Shown here: positions 7,109 through 16,188 of the stretch, piece by piece
Layout of the letters: every line of letters starts with the position of its first letter
Numbering within the stretch: position 1 is the stretch's first letter
DNA from: Saccharopolyspora_C sp040643635
GTDB lineage: Bacteria > Actinomycetota > Actinomycetes > Mycobacteriales > Pseudonocardiaceae
Direction of reading: 5' to 3'
Length of the DNA: 64,000 nt
Assembly: GCF_040643635.1 (NCBI RefSeq)
Contig: NZ_JBEYUS010000011.1
Location: 60,708 to 124,707 of the forward strand
The notes under the pieces: generated by a model
Seen by the model: only the letters and a program-made list of their open reading frames with translations
Database searches by the model: none
What the model was told of the DNA's origin: nothing
Position numbers and translations under genes: made by a program

Positions 7109-9130
7109 TCAGCGCGCGTCGCGCAGCGCGATCACGGTGTACGGCCCCACCTCGCGGCGCTCGAACCGCGGGTCGTCGAACGCGGCCGGGTCGAAGAACA
7201 CGTCGTAGTCCCGCACGTTCGGCAGCTGCGGGAACGCGTCGCCCTTGAGGTTCAGCGCCAGCTTCCGGCCGTTCTCGTCCGACGGGTCCGCCGCACGCTC
7301 CTGGTCCGCCTCCGACGCGACCGGGCTGTCCTGGTTGCGGAGGATGAACACGTTCGGCGTGGTGAACCGGCTGTGCTGCAGCATGTCCAGCAGCTCCGCG
7401 CCGCTGCGCGCCTTCGTCCAGCGCTCGATCTCCGCGGTCCGCCCGTCGTAGTCGGCCAGCGGGTTCGCGTAGTGCGGCGTCTCCTGCTGGAAGCTCCAGT
7501 ACGGCTGGAACGACAGCAGCTTGTAGTCGGTGGTCAGCAGCAGGTTCCGCTGCGGCGGGCGACCGGTCAGCTGCGACACCTCCCGGTACACGTCGTCGGC
7601 CCACGAACCGGTCTGCTCCGGATCGCGCGCGCCCTTCGCGTTGTCGCCCGTCGGGTAGTAGTCCTCGTAGGCCTGGTCCGCGGACGGCGCCAGCGCGCTG
7701 CCGATCGCGCCCTGCGTCAACGTGATCGCGCCGAGCAGCCCCAGCGCGCAGGACAGGACCGTGATCCGCGCGGCGTAGGCCGCGTCCACCCGCTCCCGCA
7801 GCCAGCCGATGAACTCCAGCACCGCGAACACCCCGGCCACCGCCAGCACGACGCCCAGGATCACGTTCAACCGGAACGCGAGCAGCGTCGTCTTCGCCAC
7901 CAGCGCCAGCGTCGAGAGCCCGAACCAGGTGTAGATCGCGACCACCACGGTCAGCATCGCCGCCGCGACCTCGCTGCGCCGCGCCCGCAGCACCAGCCAG
8001 GCGAACCCCGCCAGGCACAGCGCGCCGACCGGGCTCGCCGACATCATCGGCACCGGCAGGAACGAACCGTCCTCCGGCAGGTAGTGCAGCGCCGCGCTGC
8101 GCGGGTTGTCGGTGAACACGTGCGTGGCCAGCACGTACGGCAGCCACACCAGCAGCGACACGAGCCCGCTGACCACGCCGATCGGCAGCAGCCGGAAGAA
8201 CATGCGCTGGACCGTCGGCCACACCCGCTCGCCGCGACGCACCCGGAACACGCCGACCACCACGGCCATCGCCACGATCAGCAGCACCGCGAAGCCGAAG
8301 TGCAGGGTGTAGGTGATCGCCGCGAACCCGACGTACCCGCCGATGCACACCAGCGTCCAGCGCGGGGCGCGCTCCTCGCGGCGCATCGCGTGCCAGGTCA
8401 GCACCGCGATCGGCGCCAGCCACGCCGCAGACGGCCACGCGTACGGCTCCTCGATGCCGTGCAGCATCCCCGCCAGCGAGGTCGCGATCGCGGCCAGCAG
8501 CGCCAGCCGCCTGCGCACCACGACGCTCCACAGCGTGAACGCGACGACGCTCGTCACCGCCACCCAGATCAGCGCGTACGGCTTGTACGCCGCCCAGCCC
8601 TCCCAGCCGAGCAGGTTCGCGAACCTGCCGCCCAGCCAGAACCAGCCGCCCGGGTAGTACGGCGCGACGCCCGCGTAGTTCATGTCGGACAGGTCCCAGG
8701 CGGACGCCATCCGGGTCATGTACTGCAGGCGGAACGCGTTGTCCGTCGACGAACCGCCGAAGTAGTACCGCGTCGCCTGCAGCGGAATCGCCAGCGCCAG
8801 CGTGGTGAACGTGGACAGCGCGGCCCACGTCCCCGCCAGCCGCACCGGGCGCGGTAACCGGGTGGGACCGGCCGCCAGCAGCGCGAACGTGATCAACAAC
8901 ACCAGCGCGGCGCCGAGCGAGGCCAGCGCCTCCGGCGCGAAGCTCGGTTCGCTGATGCCGAGGCGCGCCACCGCGAACTGCAGGACGAGGCTCACCACGG
9001 CGGCGACGATCGACCCGGCGACCAGTTCGGCAACGGTGCTGCGCAAGGGAAGTCGCACGGCGGAGTCCCGGCGCGGCGCATCGATCGATCGGGGTCCGGT
9101 CAGCACCGGACTCGGCAAGGTTCCCGCCAC
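7109..9130 (-). CDS. aftA: Galactan 5-O-arabinofuranosyltransferase (AftA-like)
   Basis: This polytopic membrane protein of about 673 residues has ten or more hydrophobic segments and a soluble C-terminal domain of about 190 residues. The segment with RYYFGGSSTDNAFRLQYMTR and then APYYPGGWFWLGGRFANLLG closely resembles mycobacterial AftA (Rv3792), which adds the first arabinofuranosyl residue to the galactan using decaprenyl-phospho-arabinose. I chose GTG at 9130, preceded by GAAGGA, because a longer reading to 9190 would translate through a TATTCT -10 hexamer (9173-9178). Presence of AftA implies an arabinogalactan wall. Confidence 0.82.
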   Translation of the reverse strand: MAGTLPSPVLTGPRSIDAPRRDSAVRLPLRSTVAELVAGSIVAAVVSLVLQFAVARLGISEPSFAPEALASLGAALVLLITFALLAAGPTRLPRPVRLAGTWAALSTFTTLALAIPLQATRYYFGGSSTDNAFRLQYMTRMASAWDLSDMNYAGVAPYYPGGWFWLGGRFANLLGWEGWAAYKPYALIWVAVTSVVAFTLWSVVVRRRLALLAAIATSLAGMLHGIEEPYAWPSAAWLAPIAVLTWHAMRREERAPRWTLVCIGGYVGFAAITYTLHFGFAVLLIVAMAVVVGVFRVRRGERVWPTVQRMFFRLLPIGVVSGLVSLLVWLPYVLATHVFTDNPRSAALHYLPEDGSFLPVPMMSASPVGALCLAGFAWLVLRARRSEVAAAMLTVVVAIYTWFGLSTLALVAKTTLLAFRLNVILGVVLAVAGVFAVLEFIGWLRERVDAAYAARITVLSCALGLLGAITLTQGAIGSALAPSADQAYEDYYPTGDNAKGARDPEQTGSWADDVYREVSQLTGRPPQRNLLLTTDYKLLSFQPYWSFQQETPHYANPLADYDGRTAEIERWTKARSGAELLDMLQHSRFTTPNVFILRNQDSPVASEADQERAADPSDENGRKLALNLKGDAFPQLPNVRDYDVFFDPAAFDDPRFERREVGPYTVIALRDAR

Positions 9131-9272
9131 GTGAGTTCGATCCTTCGGAAGTGGGGGACAGGACGCCCGCGCAGAATAGAGGATGGCCACCGGACACCCG
9201 CGCCGCGCCTGGAAGGCCGACCGCGATCACCCGCTAGGGTGCTGTGGGCTCGTCCCGCTCCTGTTGCGGGGG

Positions 9273-9427
9273 ACGGGTGGCGGAACCTCGACGGCCTTCC
9301 CGCTGCGGGATCGATCTCTCGACCGGCTCCGCCACCCGTGACATCGCGTCCTCGCGGGAGGACCGCTGAGAACTCGCGGCGGTGCCGGTCGAGCCGGTGG
9401 TCGCTGCTCGACGGCTCCGCCGCCGAC
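9273..9427 (+). repeat. Dispersed structured intergenic repeat, copy B
   Basis: This is the most diverged copy. It keeps the GGGTGGCGGAACCTC start, the outer arms (9287-9303 and 9354-9370), CGGCTCCGCC and the terminal GACGGCTCCGCCG hairpin. In the outer stem CCCGC pairs with GCGGG where copies A and C have CTCGC with GCGAG, a compensatory change. It lies between the divergent aftA and DUF2567 genes, so this copy cannot be a simple terminator for either. Confidence 0.7.
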
Positions 9428-9483
9428 AAGACGAAGACGCGGCGCGAGCCAGTGCTCGCCACATCACCGAGGAGGGTCGGCTG

Positions 9484-10074
9484 TTGTCATCAGGAGCGGT
9501 CGAGGCCAGCGGAACACCCGAACCCGCCGGGGCGGTGCGCGTGCCCGGCCCGGACGAGCGGACCTCGCGGGTCGCGGTGCGCGCCGACCTGCTGCCTGCG
9601 CTGAGCGCGCTGTCCCTGGTGGCGCTGCTCGGGATGCCGCTGGGGTGGGTGTGGTCCCGGCTCGCGCCGCCGCAGGCGAGCCTGCTCGGCCGCAGCGGGA
9701 CGCCGGTGCCCGCGCAGATCGTGGAGAGCTACCACGAGTTCGACGCGCTGGCGCTGTTCCTGCTGCTGTCCTTCGCCACCGGCATCGTCACCGCGGCCGT
9801 GTTGTGGACGTTCCGCAGGCGGCGCGGGCCGGTGCTGCTGGTCGCCGCGGCGCTCGGCTCGCTCGTCTCGGCGTGGCTGGCGATGCGGATGGGGTCGACG
9901 TTCGCGGGCGAGCTGTACCCGTGGCCCGCCGACCTGGGCTACGGCTCCGCGCTCACCGTTCCGCCCGCGGTGGGCACCTCGTGGGCCGTGCTGGTGCAGC
10001 CGTTCGGGCTGGCGCTCGGCTACGGCCTCGCGGCGTCCTGGAACGGCTTCGACGACCTGGGCCGCCGCAGCTGA
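9484..10074 (+). CDS. DUF2567-like integral membrane protein
   Basis: The product has 196 residues from a TTG start at 9484, which is preceded by GAGGAGGG (9469-9476) at seven bases. An in-frame ATG at 9382 lies inside the repeat element and is rejected. There are four hydrophobic segments, the first around LPALSALSLVALLGMPLGWVW and the last near the C-terminus, with YHEFDALALFLLLSFATGI typical of the actinobacterial DUF2567 family. Function is unknown. Confidence 0.7.
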   Translation: MSSGAVEASGTPEPAGAVRVPGPDERTSRVAVRADLLPALSALSLVALLGMPLGWVWSRLAPPQASLLGRSGTPVPAQIVESYHEFDALALFLLLSFATGIVTAAVLWTFRRRRGPVLLVAAALGSLVSAWLAMRMGSTFAGELYPWPADLGYGSALTVPPAVGTSWAVLVQPFGLALGYGLAASWNGFDDLGRRS

Positions 10075-10105
10075 TCGACGTCCGCCCCGCTGGAGGCCGA
10101 TCGGG

Positions 10106-11065
10106 TCAGCCCGCGGGCCGCACCGAGGCCGTGATGCGGTCGAGCACGTCGGGGGTCACCGCGTCCGGCACCTCCTGGTCCGCGGCCGCGACGTGCACCA
10201 CCGCGGTCCCGCCGGAGCCGTCGGTGGTGAGCACGTTGACCACCGCGCTCGGCGAGCCGCACGCCGCGGGCGCGGGGAACACGGTGGCGACCACCTTGTG
10301 CCCGGGGAGCCCGCCGGGCAGCACCGCCGGCTGCGGCGGCGTGAGCTCGATCCGGGCGTCGGCGCCGTAGGCGAGCTCCGAGAACCGGCGGGCCATGTCG
10401 GTGGCGATCGCCGCCGCGTCCGGGCCGCGCCGCGCGGTGGCACCGGCGAGCCCGCGGAAGCTGCCGCTGCGGTCCGGGCAGTAGCCGTGCTGGTAGAGCG
10501 CGACTCCGCTCACGGTCACCGGGTCGTCCTCGGTCTCCCCGAACCCGACCAGGCTGCCGGGCGACTGCAGCTCCCAGCCCGGCGGCACGTCGTAGGCGGC
10601 GTTCCGCTTCGGCACCGGCACCGCCTGCCAGCCCGGTTCCAGCGGTTCGGGCGGCGGCCCGGCCGAGGTGGGCGCGGACGTGCCGGGCGCCGTCGCGGCG
10701 GAGGTCTCCGGTGCGGCTGAAGTGGGGGCGGGCGCCGACCCGGCCCGCGCGTCGTCGTCCCCGCCGGAGCCGCCGAAGACGACCGCGGTGACCACCACGA
10801 CCAGCACCACGGCCACCGCCGCGCACAGCGCGATCAGCGGACCGCGGTTCCGCCGCGGCGGGGACGGCGGTGGCGGGGGAGGCAGCGGTGCGACCGGCGG
10901 TGGCGCGGTCGGTTCCTGCGGACGGTCGAACGTGCCGAAGCCCTGGTAGCGCATGCCGCCCTGGTACGGCGGCCCGCCCTGCTGCCCGGGCTGCGCCCCC
11001 CAGCTGCCGCGACCGCCCCAGGGCTCGCCGTTCTCCGGGTTCCCCGGCCCACCAGGTGATGACAT
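10106..11065 (-). CDS. Single-pass membrane protein with extracellular domain
   Basis: The 319-residue protein has a cytoplasmic Gly/Pro/Gln-rich N-terminus (about 75 residues, with a run of prolines), one membrane segment (LIALCAAVAVVLVVVVTAVVF), a Thr/Ser/Pro/Ala linker and an extracellular domain of about 170 residues starting GWQAVPVPKRNAAYDVPPGWEL. Two cysteines (YCPD and ACGS) may form a disulfide. The architecture is common in Streptomyces and Pseudonocardiaceae surface proteins; function unknown. The ATG is eight bases from the end of TAGGAT (11073-11078, minus strand), so the mRNA is probably leaderless or nearly so. Confidence 0.75.
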   Translation of the reverse strand: MSSPGGPGNPENGEPWGGRGSWGAQPGQQGGPPYQGGMRYQGFGTFDRPQEPTAPPPVAPLPPPPPPSPPRRNRGPLIALCAAVAVVLVVVVTAVVFGGSGGDDDARAGSAPAPTSAAPETSAATAPGTSAPTSAGPPPEPLEPGWQAVPVPKRNAAYDVPPGWELQSPGSLVGFGETEDDPVTVSGVALYQHGYCPDRSGSFRGLAGATARRGPDAAAIATDMARRFSELAYGADARIELTPPQPAVLPGGLPGHKVVATVFPAPAACGSPSAVVNVLTTDGSGGTAVVHVAAADQEVPDAVTPDVLDRITASVRPAG

Positions 11066-11119
11066 GGGCGAGATCCTAGCGAGCGGCCGCGAGCGGCCGG
11101 GCGGTGTTGCGCGGAGCGG

Positions 11120-11797
11120 TCAGTTCACGCTGGTCTGCTCGGCGAATTCGGCGAGCGGCGCCGGGACGGCCCGCAGTTCCCGCAGGAACTGCGCCTCCCG
11201 CGCGAGCAGCCGCCGCACCAGCCGCAGCCGGGCCAGCGGATCGGTCTCGGCGAGCAGCGCCTGGCGGTCGTCGGTGCTGAGCACGCAGTCCTCCGCCAGC
11301 GCGTAGGACAGCTCGCCCGGTTCGAGGTCGGCGGCCGCGGGTTCGTAGTGGTCGCCGCGCAATCCGGTGCCGTGGTAGCGCTCGTGCGCTTCGCGGGCGG
11401 CCTCGTCGAGCCGGTCGACCAGCCGCGGGTCCTCGTCGGGTTCGTCGTCGGGGAGCCATTCCACCCGGGCCATCAGGTAGGGCGCGGCCTCCCGGTCGAT
11501 CTGCAGCAGACGGAACCGGTGCCCGCCTTCCGCGGTGATGTCGTAGCGGCCCTGCGGCAGCTGCTGCACCTGCTGCAGCCGCGCGGAGCACCCCACGTCG
11601 TACATCGAGTCGACGTTGTCGTCGCCGACCTCCCAGCCCTGCCGGATGCCGACGACGCCGAAGCGGCGGTCCGGGACGACCTCGTTGACCAGGTCGAGGA
11701 CCAGTTGCCGGTAGCGCGCTTCGAACACGTGCAGCGGCAGGTCGGCGCCGGGGAGCAGCACGGTGCTCAGCGGGAAGAGCGGGAGCGTGTCGGTCAC
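11120..11797 (-). CDS. Lon N-terminal (substrate-binding) domain protein
   Basis: The product has 225 residues. LPLFPLSTVLLPGADLPLHVFEARYRQLV is the hallmark start of the LON substrate-binding domain; no AAA or protease domain follows, so this is the stand-alone form. Its precise role is unknown. The GTG at 11797 is eight bases from the end of a TAGGTT -10 hexamer; the alternative TTG at 11806 falls inside that hexamer and is rejected. Confidence 0.82.
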   Translation of the reverse strand: MTDTLPLFPLSTVLLPGADLPLHVFEARYRQLVLDLVNEVVPDRRFGVVGIRQGWEVGDDNVDSMYDVGCSARLQQVQQLPQGRYDITAEGGHRFRLLQIDREAAPYLMARVEWLPDDEPDEDPRLVDRLDEAAREAHERYHGTGLRGDHYEPAAADLEPGELSYALAEDCVLSTDDRQALLAETDPLARLRLVRRLLAREAQFLRELRAVPAPLAEFAEQTSVN

Positions 11798-11881
11798 GAC
11801 CGCCAACCTACGTCCCCGCCCCGCGGATCTGCCACCGTCCGACCGCCCCTGGTGAACGGCCGGTTCGGCGGACCGGGCCGG

Positions 11882-12589
11882 TCACTTCGCGGGCGGGCGG
11901 AAGACGGCGAACGGGTCGGTGATCTCCAGGTCCGGCTGGGTGAACCGGAACAGCGCGGCCGGTCGGCCCCCGGACGGCCCGGCGGGCACGGTGCTGCCGG
12001 TGGGGTGCAGCGCGCCGCGGCGGGTGAGGACGCGCTGCAGGTTGGTGGCCGCGACCTCGTAGCCGAGCGCGGCGGAGTAGATCCGGCGCAGTTCGGAGAC
12101 GGTGAACTCGGCCGGGGCCAGCGCGAACCCGATGTTGGTGTAGGAGAGCTTGGCGCGCAGCCGGTCGCGTGCGGCGCGGGTGATCCGCTCGTGGTCGAAG
12201 GCGGTGGCGGGGAGTTCGTCGACCGGGTGCCACGCGGTGTCGCCGGGGACTTCCGGGTCGACGTCGGCGGGCACCAGCCCGAGGAACGCGGTCGCGACGG
12301 TGCGCTGACCCGGGACGCGCGCGGGGTCGCTGAACACGGAGAGCTGCTCGACGTGGCTGAGCTTGTGCACGTCGACCTTCTCCGCGAGCTGACGGCGGAT
12401 GGAGGTCTCCACGTCCTCGTCCGAGCGGAGCCTGCCGCCGGGCAGCGACCAGCGGTGCCGGTGCGGTTCCCTGGCGCGCTGCCACAGCAGCACGTGGAGC
12501 CGTCCGCGCTGCGCGCGCAGCACTCCGGCGAGCACTTCGTGAGCGGTATCTCCTTCGTCCGCATGACCTGCGGTGTTACGATGAGGCAC
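11882..12589 (-). CDS. nrtR: NrtR, Nudix-type regulator of NAD biosynthesis
   Basis: The 235-residue protein has an N-terminal Nudix-like domain (about 15-150) and a C-terminal winged helix. The Nudix box starts at G52 (GGRLRSDEDVETSIRRQLAE) but departs from GX5EX7REUXEEXGU: Q67, K71 and D73 replace Glu, Glu and Gly, so hydrolysis is unlikely and the domain is probably an ADP-ribose or NAD-metabolite sensor. It is divergent from nadABC with a shared operator between. The start is GTG; a perfect TATAAT -10 lies inside the operator eight bases upstream, giving a leaderless, autoregulated mRNA. Confidence 0.88.
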   Translation of the reverse strand: MPHRNTAGHADEGDTAHEVLAGVLRAQRGRLHVLLWQRAREPHRHRWSLPGGRLRSDEDVETSIRRQLAEKVDVHKLSHVEQLSVFSDPARVPGQRTVATAFLGLVPADVDPEVPGDTAWHPVDELPATAFDHERITRAARDRLRAKLSYTNIGFALAPAEFTVSELRRIYSAALGYEVAATNLQRVLTRRGALHPTGSTVPAGPSGGRPAALFRFTQPDLEITDPFAVFRPPAK

Positions 12590-12612
12590 GTTTTCGATTA
12601 TAAGGCGAAAAC
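12590..12612. promoter_or_regulatory. NrtR operator overlapping both promoters
   Basis: GTTTTCG (12590-12596) and CGAAAAC (12606-12612) form a perfect 7-bp dyad around a nine-base AT-rich centre. On the minus strand 12597-12602 reads TATAAT, the nrtR -10. The site begins one base upstream of the nrtR start codon and 60 bases before nadA. Known NrtR sites are AT-rich dyads in this position; that this one is bound is inference. Confidence 0.8.
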
Positions 12613-12671
12613 CGCTCGGGGAGCGAACGGGGGGCGCGCGATGCGGCGCGCACCGCCGGTGAGGAGGAGAA

Positions 12672-13676
12672 ATGGTGGTCGCCGACCAGCTCGCGCCGTA
12701 CGCGGGAGTCGACCCGGATCAGGCGTGGGCGCGGGAGATCCGCAGGCTCGCCGACGAGCGCGGCGCCGTGCTGCTCGCGCACAACTACCAGCTGCCCGCG
12801 ATCCAGGACATCGCCGACCACACCGGGGATTCCCTGGCGCTGAGCCGGATCGCCGCCGACAGCGAGGCCTCGACCATCGTGTTCTGCGGCGTGCACTTCA
12901 TGGCCGAGACCGCGAAGATCCTCAGCCCCGGCAAGAAGGTCCTCATCCCGGACGAGCGCGCCGGCTGCTCGCTCGCCGACTCGATCACGGCCGACCAGCT
13001 GCGCGAGTGGAAGGCCGAGCACCCCGGTGCCGTCGTGGTCTCGTACGTCAACACCACCGCCGAGGTGAAGGCGGAGACCGACATCTGCTGCACCTCCTCG
13101 AACGCGGTCGACGTGGTGCGCTCCATCCCCGCGGACACCGAGGTGCTGTTCTGCCCCGACCAGTTCCTCGGCGCGCACGTCCGCCGCGAGACCGGGCGGG
13201 AGAACCTGCACGTGTGGGCGGGGGAGTGCCACGTGCACGCGGGCATCAACGGTGCCGAGCTCGCCGACCGCGCGGCCGCGAACCCGGACGCCGACCTGTT
13301 CATCCACCCGGAGTGCGGCTGCGCGACCTCCGCGCTGTACCTGGCGGGGGAGGGCACGCTGCCGCCGGAGCGGGTCAAGATCCTCTCCACCGGCGGGATG
13401 CTGGACGCCGCGCGCGGCACCGGCGCCGAGTCGGTGCTCGTGGCCACCGAGGTCGGGATGCTGCACCAGCTGCGCCGCGCCGCCCCCGAGATCGACTTCC
13501 GGGCGGTGAACGACCGCGCCTCCTGCCGCTACATGAAGATGATCACCCCGGCGGCGCTGCTGCGCTGCCTGCGCGAGGAGGCCGACGAGGTGCACGTGCC
13601 CGCCGACGTCGCCGACCGGGCCCGCGCCTCGGTGCAGCGGATGATCGGCATCGGCAAGCCCGGAGGTGGCGAATGA
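12672..13676 (+). CDS. nadA: Quinolinate synthase A
   Basis: NadA condenses iminoaspartate with dihydroxyacetone phosphate to quinolinate, using a [4Fe-4S] cluster. The protein is 334 residues long. The three expected cluster ligands are C99 (AGCSLAD), C186 (AGECHVHAG) and C285 (ASCRYMKM). The ATG at 12672 follows GAGGAGGAGA. It is the first gene of nadA-nadB-nadC, with four-base ATGA overlaps at both junctions, so the three are one translationally coupled operon. Confidence 0.96.
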   Translation: MVVADQLAPYAGVDPDQAWAREIRRLADERGAVLLAHNYQLPAIQDIADHTGDSLALSRIAADSEASTIVFCGVHFMAETAKILSPGKKVLIPDERAGCSLADSITADQLREWKAEHPGAVVVSYVNTTAEVKAETDICCTSSNAVDVVRSIPADTEVLFCPDQFLGAHVRRETGRENLHVWAGECHVHAGINGAELADRAAANPDADLFIHPECGCATSALYLAGEGTLPPERVKILSTGGMLDAARGTGAESVLVATEVGMLHQLRRAAPEIDFRAVNDRASCRYMKMITPAALLRCLREEADEVHVPADVADRARASVQRMIGIGKPGGGE

Positions 13677-15268
13677 CCTGGGAGGCCCGCGCCGACCTCG
13701 TCGTCGTCGGCACCGGGGTCGCCGGGCTCACCGCCGCGCTGCGCGCCCGCGAGCTGGGCCTGCGCACCCTCGTGATCACCAAGGACGCCGCGGCGGCGGG
13801 CAACACCGGCTGGGCGCAGGGCGGGGTCGCGGTGGTGCGGCCCGACGAGCACGACGCGGACGACAGCGTGCGGCGCCACGTCACCGACACGCTCACCGCG
13901 GGCGCCGGGCTCTGCGACGAGCACGCGGTGCGGGAGATCCTCGCCGACGGCGCGGCCGCGGTGGCGCGGCTGCGCGCGGCGGGTGCGCGGTTCGACGGCG
14001 CGGACGGGGAGCTGGCCCGCACCCGCGAAGGCGGGCACACCGCGTTCCGCGTGATCCACGCGGGCGGGGACGCCACCGGCGCCGAGGTGCAGCGGGCGCT
14101 GTCCGAGGCCGTCGGCTCCGGCGGGATCCCCGTGCTGGAGCGGCACTGCGCGGCGGAACCGGTCCGCGGCGACGGCGGCACCCTCGCCGGGGTCCTCGCG
14201 CTCGACCCGCACGGCAATCCCGGAGTGGTGCGCGCCCCCGCCGTGCTGCTCGCCACCGGCGGCCTCGGCAGGCTCTACGCGGCCACCACGAACCCGGAGG
14301 TGGCCACCGCGGACGGGATCGCGTTCGCGCTGCGGGCCGGGGCCACCGCGGCCGACCTGGAATTCGTCCAGTTCCACCCGACGGCGCTGCACGTGCCCGG
14401 CGCCAGCGGCAGGCGGCCGCTGGTCACCGAGGCGGTGCGGGGTGAGGGCGCGGTGCTGCTGGACGTCCGCGGCGACCGGATCATGGCCGGGGTGCACCCG
14501 CTGGCCGACCTGGCGCCGCGGGACGTGGTCTCCGCGGAGCTCGACCGCCGCATCGCCGAGACCGGCGCCGAGTGCGCGTACCTGGACGCCACCGGCATCC
14601 CGGAGTTCGCCGCCCGGTTCCCCACCGTCTTCGCGTCCTGCCGCGCCGCCGGGGTCGACCCGCGGCGCGAGCCGATCCCGGTGACCAGCGCCGCGCACTA
14701 CTCCTGCGGCGGCGTGGTGACCGATGTGGACGGTCGGACCGGGGTGGCCGGGCTGTACGCGGCCGGGGAGGTGGCGCGCACCGGCCTGCACGGGGCGAAC
14801 CGGCTCGCGTCGAACAGCCTGCTCGAAGGCCTGGTCGTGGGGGCCAGGGCGGCCGAGGCGGTGGCCCGCGACCTGCGCGGTGGCCTGATCGAGGCCCGCA
14901 GGCCGGTGCTGCCGCCGGTGCCCGCGGCGGCCGTCGTGGACCGCGAGCTGCTGCAGCGCACCATGACCGCGCACGCCGGGATCGGCCGCACCGCCGAGGG
15001 CCTGGCCGCGGCCCGGGAGGTGCTCGACAAGGCGGGCGTCGTCCGTCCACTTCGGACTCGGGAGGCGGTGGAGGACGCGTCCCTGGCGCTCACCGCGCAG
15101 GCGTTGCTCGCCGCCGCCGAGGCCCGCACCGAATCCCGCGGCAGCCATCGGAGGCGGGACCACCCGGCGCGCGACGACGTACGCTGGCGGCGCAGCGTCG
15201 CGCTGCGCCTGGACGTGTCCGGCTGGTTGTTCCGCACCGACCGAGAACCCCCGAGGAGCGTGGCATGA
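13673..15268 (+). CDS. nadB: L-aspartate oxidase
   Basis: NadB is a flavoprotein that oxidises L-aspartate to iminoaspartate, the substrate of NadA. The 531-residue product opens with an FAD-binding Rossmann motif (VVVGTGVAGLTAA) and shows NTGWAQGGVAV, FVQFHPTAL and the late GLHGANRLASNSLLEGLVVG typical of the succinate dehydrogenase/NadB flavoprotein family. A helical C-terminal region of about 130 residues completes the usual length. It overlaps nadA and nadC by four bases each. Confidence 0.95.
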   Translation: MTWEARADLVVVGTGVAGLTAALRARELGLRTLVITKDAAAAGNTGWAQGGVAVVRPDEHDADDSVRRHVTDTLTAGAGLCDEHAVREILADGAAAVARLRAAGARFDGADGELARTREGGHTAFRVIHAGGDATGAEVQRALSEAVGSGGIPVLERHCAAEPVRGDGGTLAGVLALDPHGNPGVVRAPAVLLATGGLGRLYAATTNPEVATADGIAFALRAGATAADLEFVQFHPTALHVPGASGRRPLVTEAVRGEGAVLLDVRGDRIMAGVHPLADLAPRDVVSAELDRRIAETGAECAYLDATGIPEFAARFPTVFASCRAAGVDPRREPIPVTSAAHYSCGGVVTDVDGRTGVAGLYAAGEVARTGLHGANRLASNSLLEGLVVGARAAEAVARDLRGGLIEARRPVLPPVPAAAVVDRELLQRTMTAHAGIGRTAEGLAAAREVLDKAGVVRPLRTREAVEDASLALTAQALLAAAEARTESRGSHRRRDHPARDDVRWRRSVALRLDVSGWLFRTDREPPRSVA

Positions 15269-16152
15269 CCCTGTCCGAGGTGACCACCGGCCACCTGCGC
15301 GCCGCCGGGCTCGACCCGCAGGAGATCCGCTCCCTGGTGCGGGCCGCGCTCGCCGAAGACCTGCGCTACGGGCTCGACGTCACCACCGAGGCCACCGTGC
15401 TCGTCGACGCCATCGCCGAAGCCGCCTTCCGGGCGCGCCCCGCCGGGGTCGTCGCGGGCATCCCCGTGGCCCGCGCGGTGCTCGACGAGGTGCTCGGCGC
15501 GGACGGCTACAAGGTGCTGCACAGCCGCGGCGACGGCGACATGATCATGCCGGGGGAGAGCGCGCTGAGCGTGCACGCGCCGGTGCGCGGCCTGCTCACC
15601 GCCGAGCGCACCGCGCTGAACCTGCTCTGCCACCTCTCCGGCATCGCCACCGCCACCGCCGAATGGGTGCGCGCGGTGGAGGGAACCGGCTGCCGCATCC
15701 GGGACAGCCGCAAGACCCTGCCCGGCCTGCGGGTGCTGCAGAAGTACGCGGTGCGCTGCGGCGGCGGGGTGAACCACCGGATGGGCCTCGGCGACGCCAT
15801 GCTGATCAAGGACAACCACGTGGTGGCCGCCGGATCGGTGGTGGCGGCGCTGCGGGCCTGCCGCGACCACGCGCCGGAGCTCCCGCTGGAAGTCGAAGTG
15901 TCCACATTGGAGGAGCTGGACGAGGTGCTGGAGGAGGGCGCCGAACTGGTGCTGCTGGACAACTTCACGCCGCAGGACTGCGCCGACGCGGTGCGCCGCA
16001 CCAAGGAGATCTCGCCCGGCACCGAACTGGAGGCCTCCGGCGGGCTCACCCTCGACGTGGCCCGCACCTACGCCGAGACGGGCGTGCACTTCCTCGCCGT
16101 CGGCGCGCTCACCCACTCCTCGCCCGCGCTCGACATCGGCCTCGACATGTGA
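15265..16152 (+). CDS. nadC: Nicotinate-nucleotide pyrophosphorylase (quinolinate phosphoribosyltransferase)
   Basis: NadC converts quinolinate and PRPP to nicotinate mononucleotide, the last step encoded by this operon. Of its 295 residues, the diagnostic stretches are LNLLCHLSGIAT, RDSRKTLPGLR, KYAVRCGGGVNHR, IKDNH and LLDNF. It ends the nadABC unit; a 10-bp hairpin follows five bases after the stop. It contains one TCCANNNTGGA motif (15901-15911), spelled with ACA and TTG codons that are otherwise scarce here. Confidence 0.96.
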   Translation: MTLSEVTTGHLRAAGLDPQEIRSLVRAALAEDLRYGLDVTTEATVLVDAIAEAAFRARPAGVVAGIPVARAVLDEVLGADGYKVLHSRGDGDMIMPGESALSVHAPVRGLLTAERTALNLLCHLSGIATATAEWVRAVEGTGCRIRDSRKTLPGLRVLQKYAVRCGGGVNHRMGLGDAMLIKDNHVVAAGSVVAALRACRDHAPELPLEVEVSTLEELDEVLEEGAELVLLDNFTPQDCADAVRRTKEISPGTELEASGGLTLDVARTYAETGVHFLAVGALTHSSPALDIGLDM

Positions 16153-16156
16153 CCGG

Positions 16157-16182
16157 CCGGGCCGCCCACCGGGGCGGCCCGG
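16157..16182. terminator. Hairpin between nadC and the nitrilase gene
   Basis: Arms 16157-16166 and 16173-16182 are perfect 10-bp complements with a six-base loop. It lies between the convergent nadC and nitrilase stops and can act on both. Confidence 0.75.
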
Positions 16183-16188
16183 ACCCGA

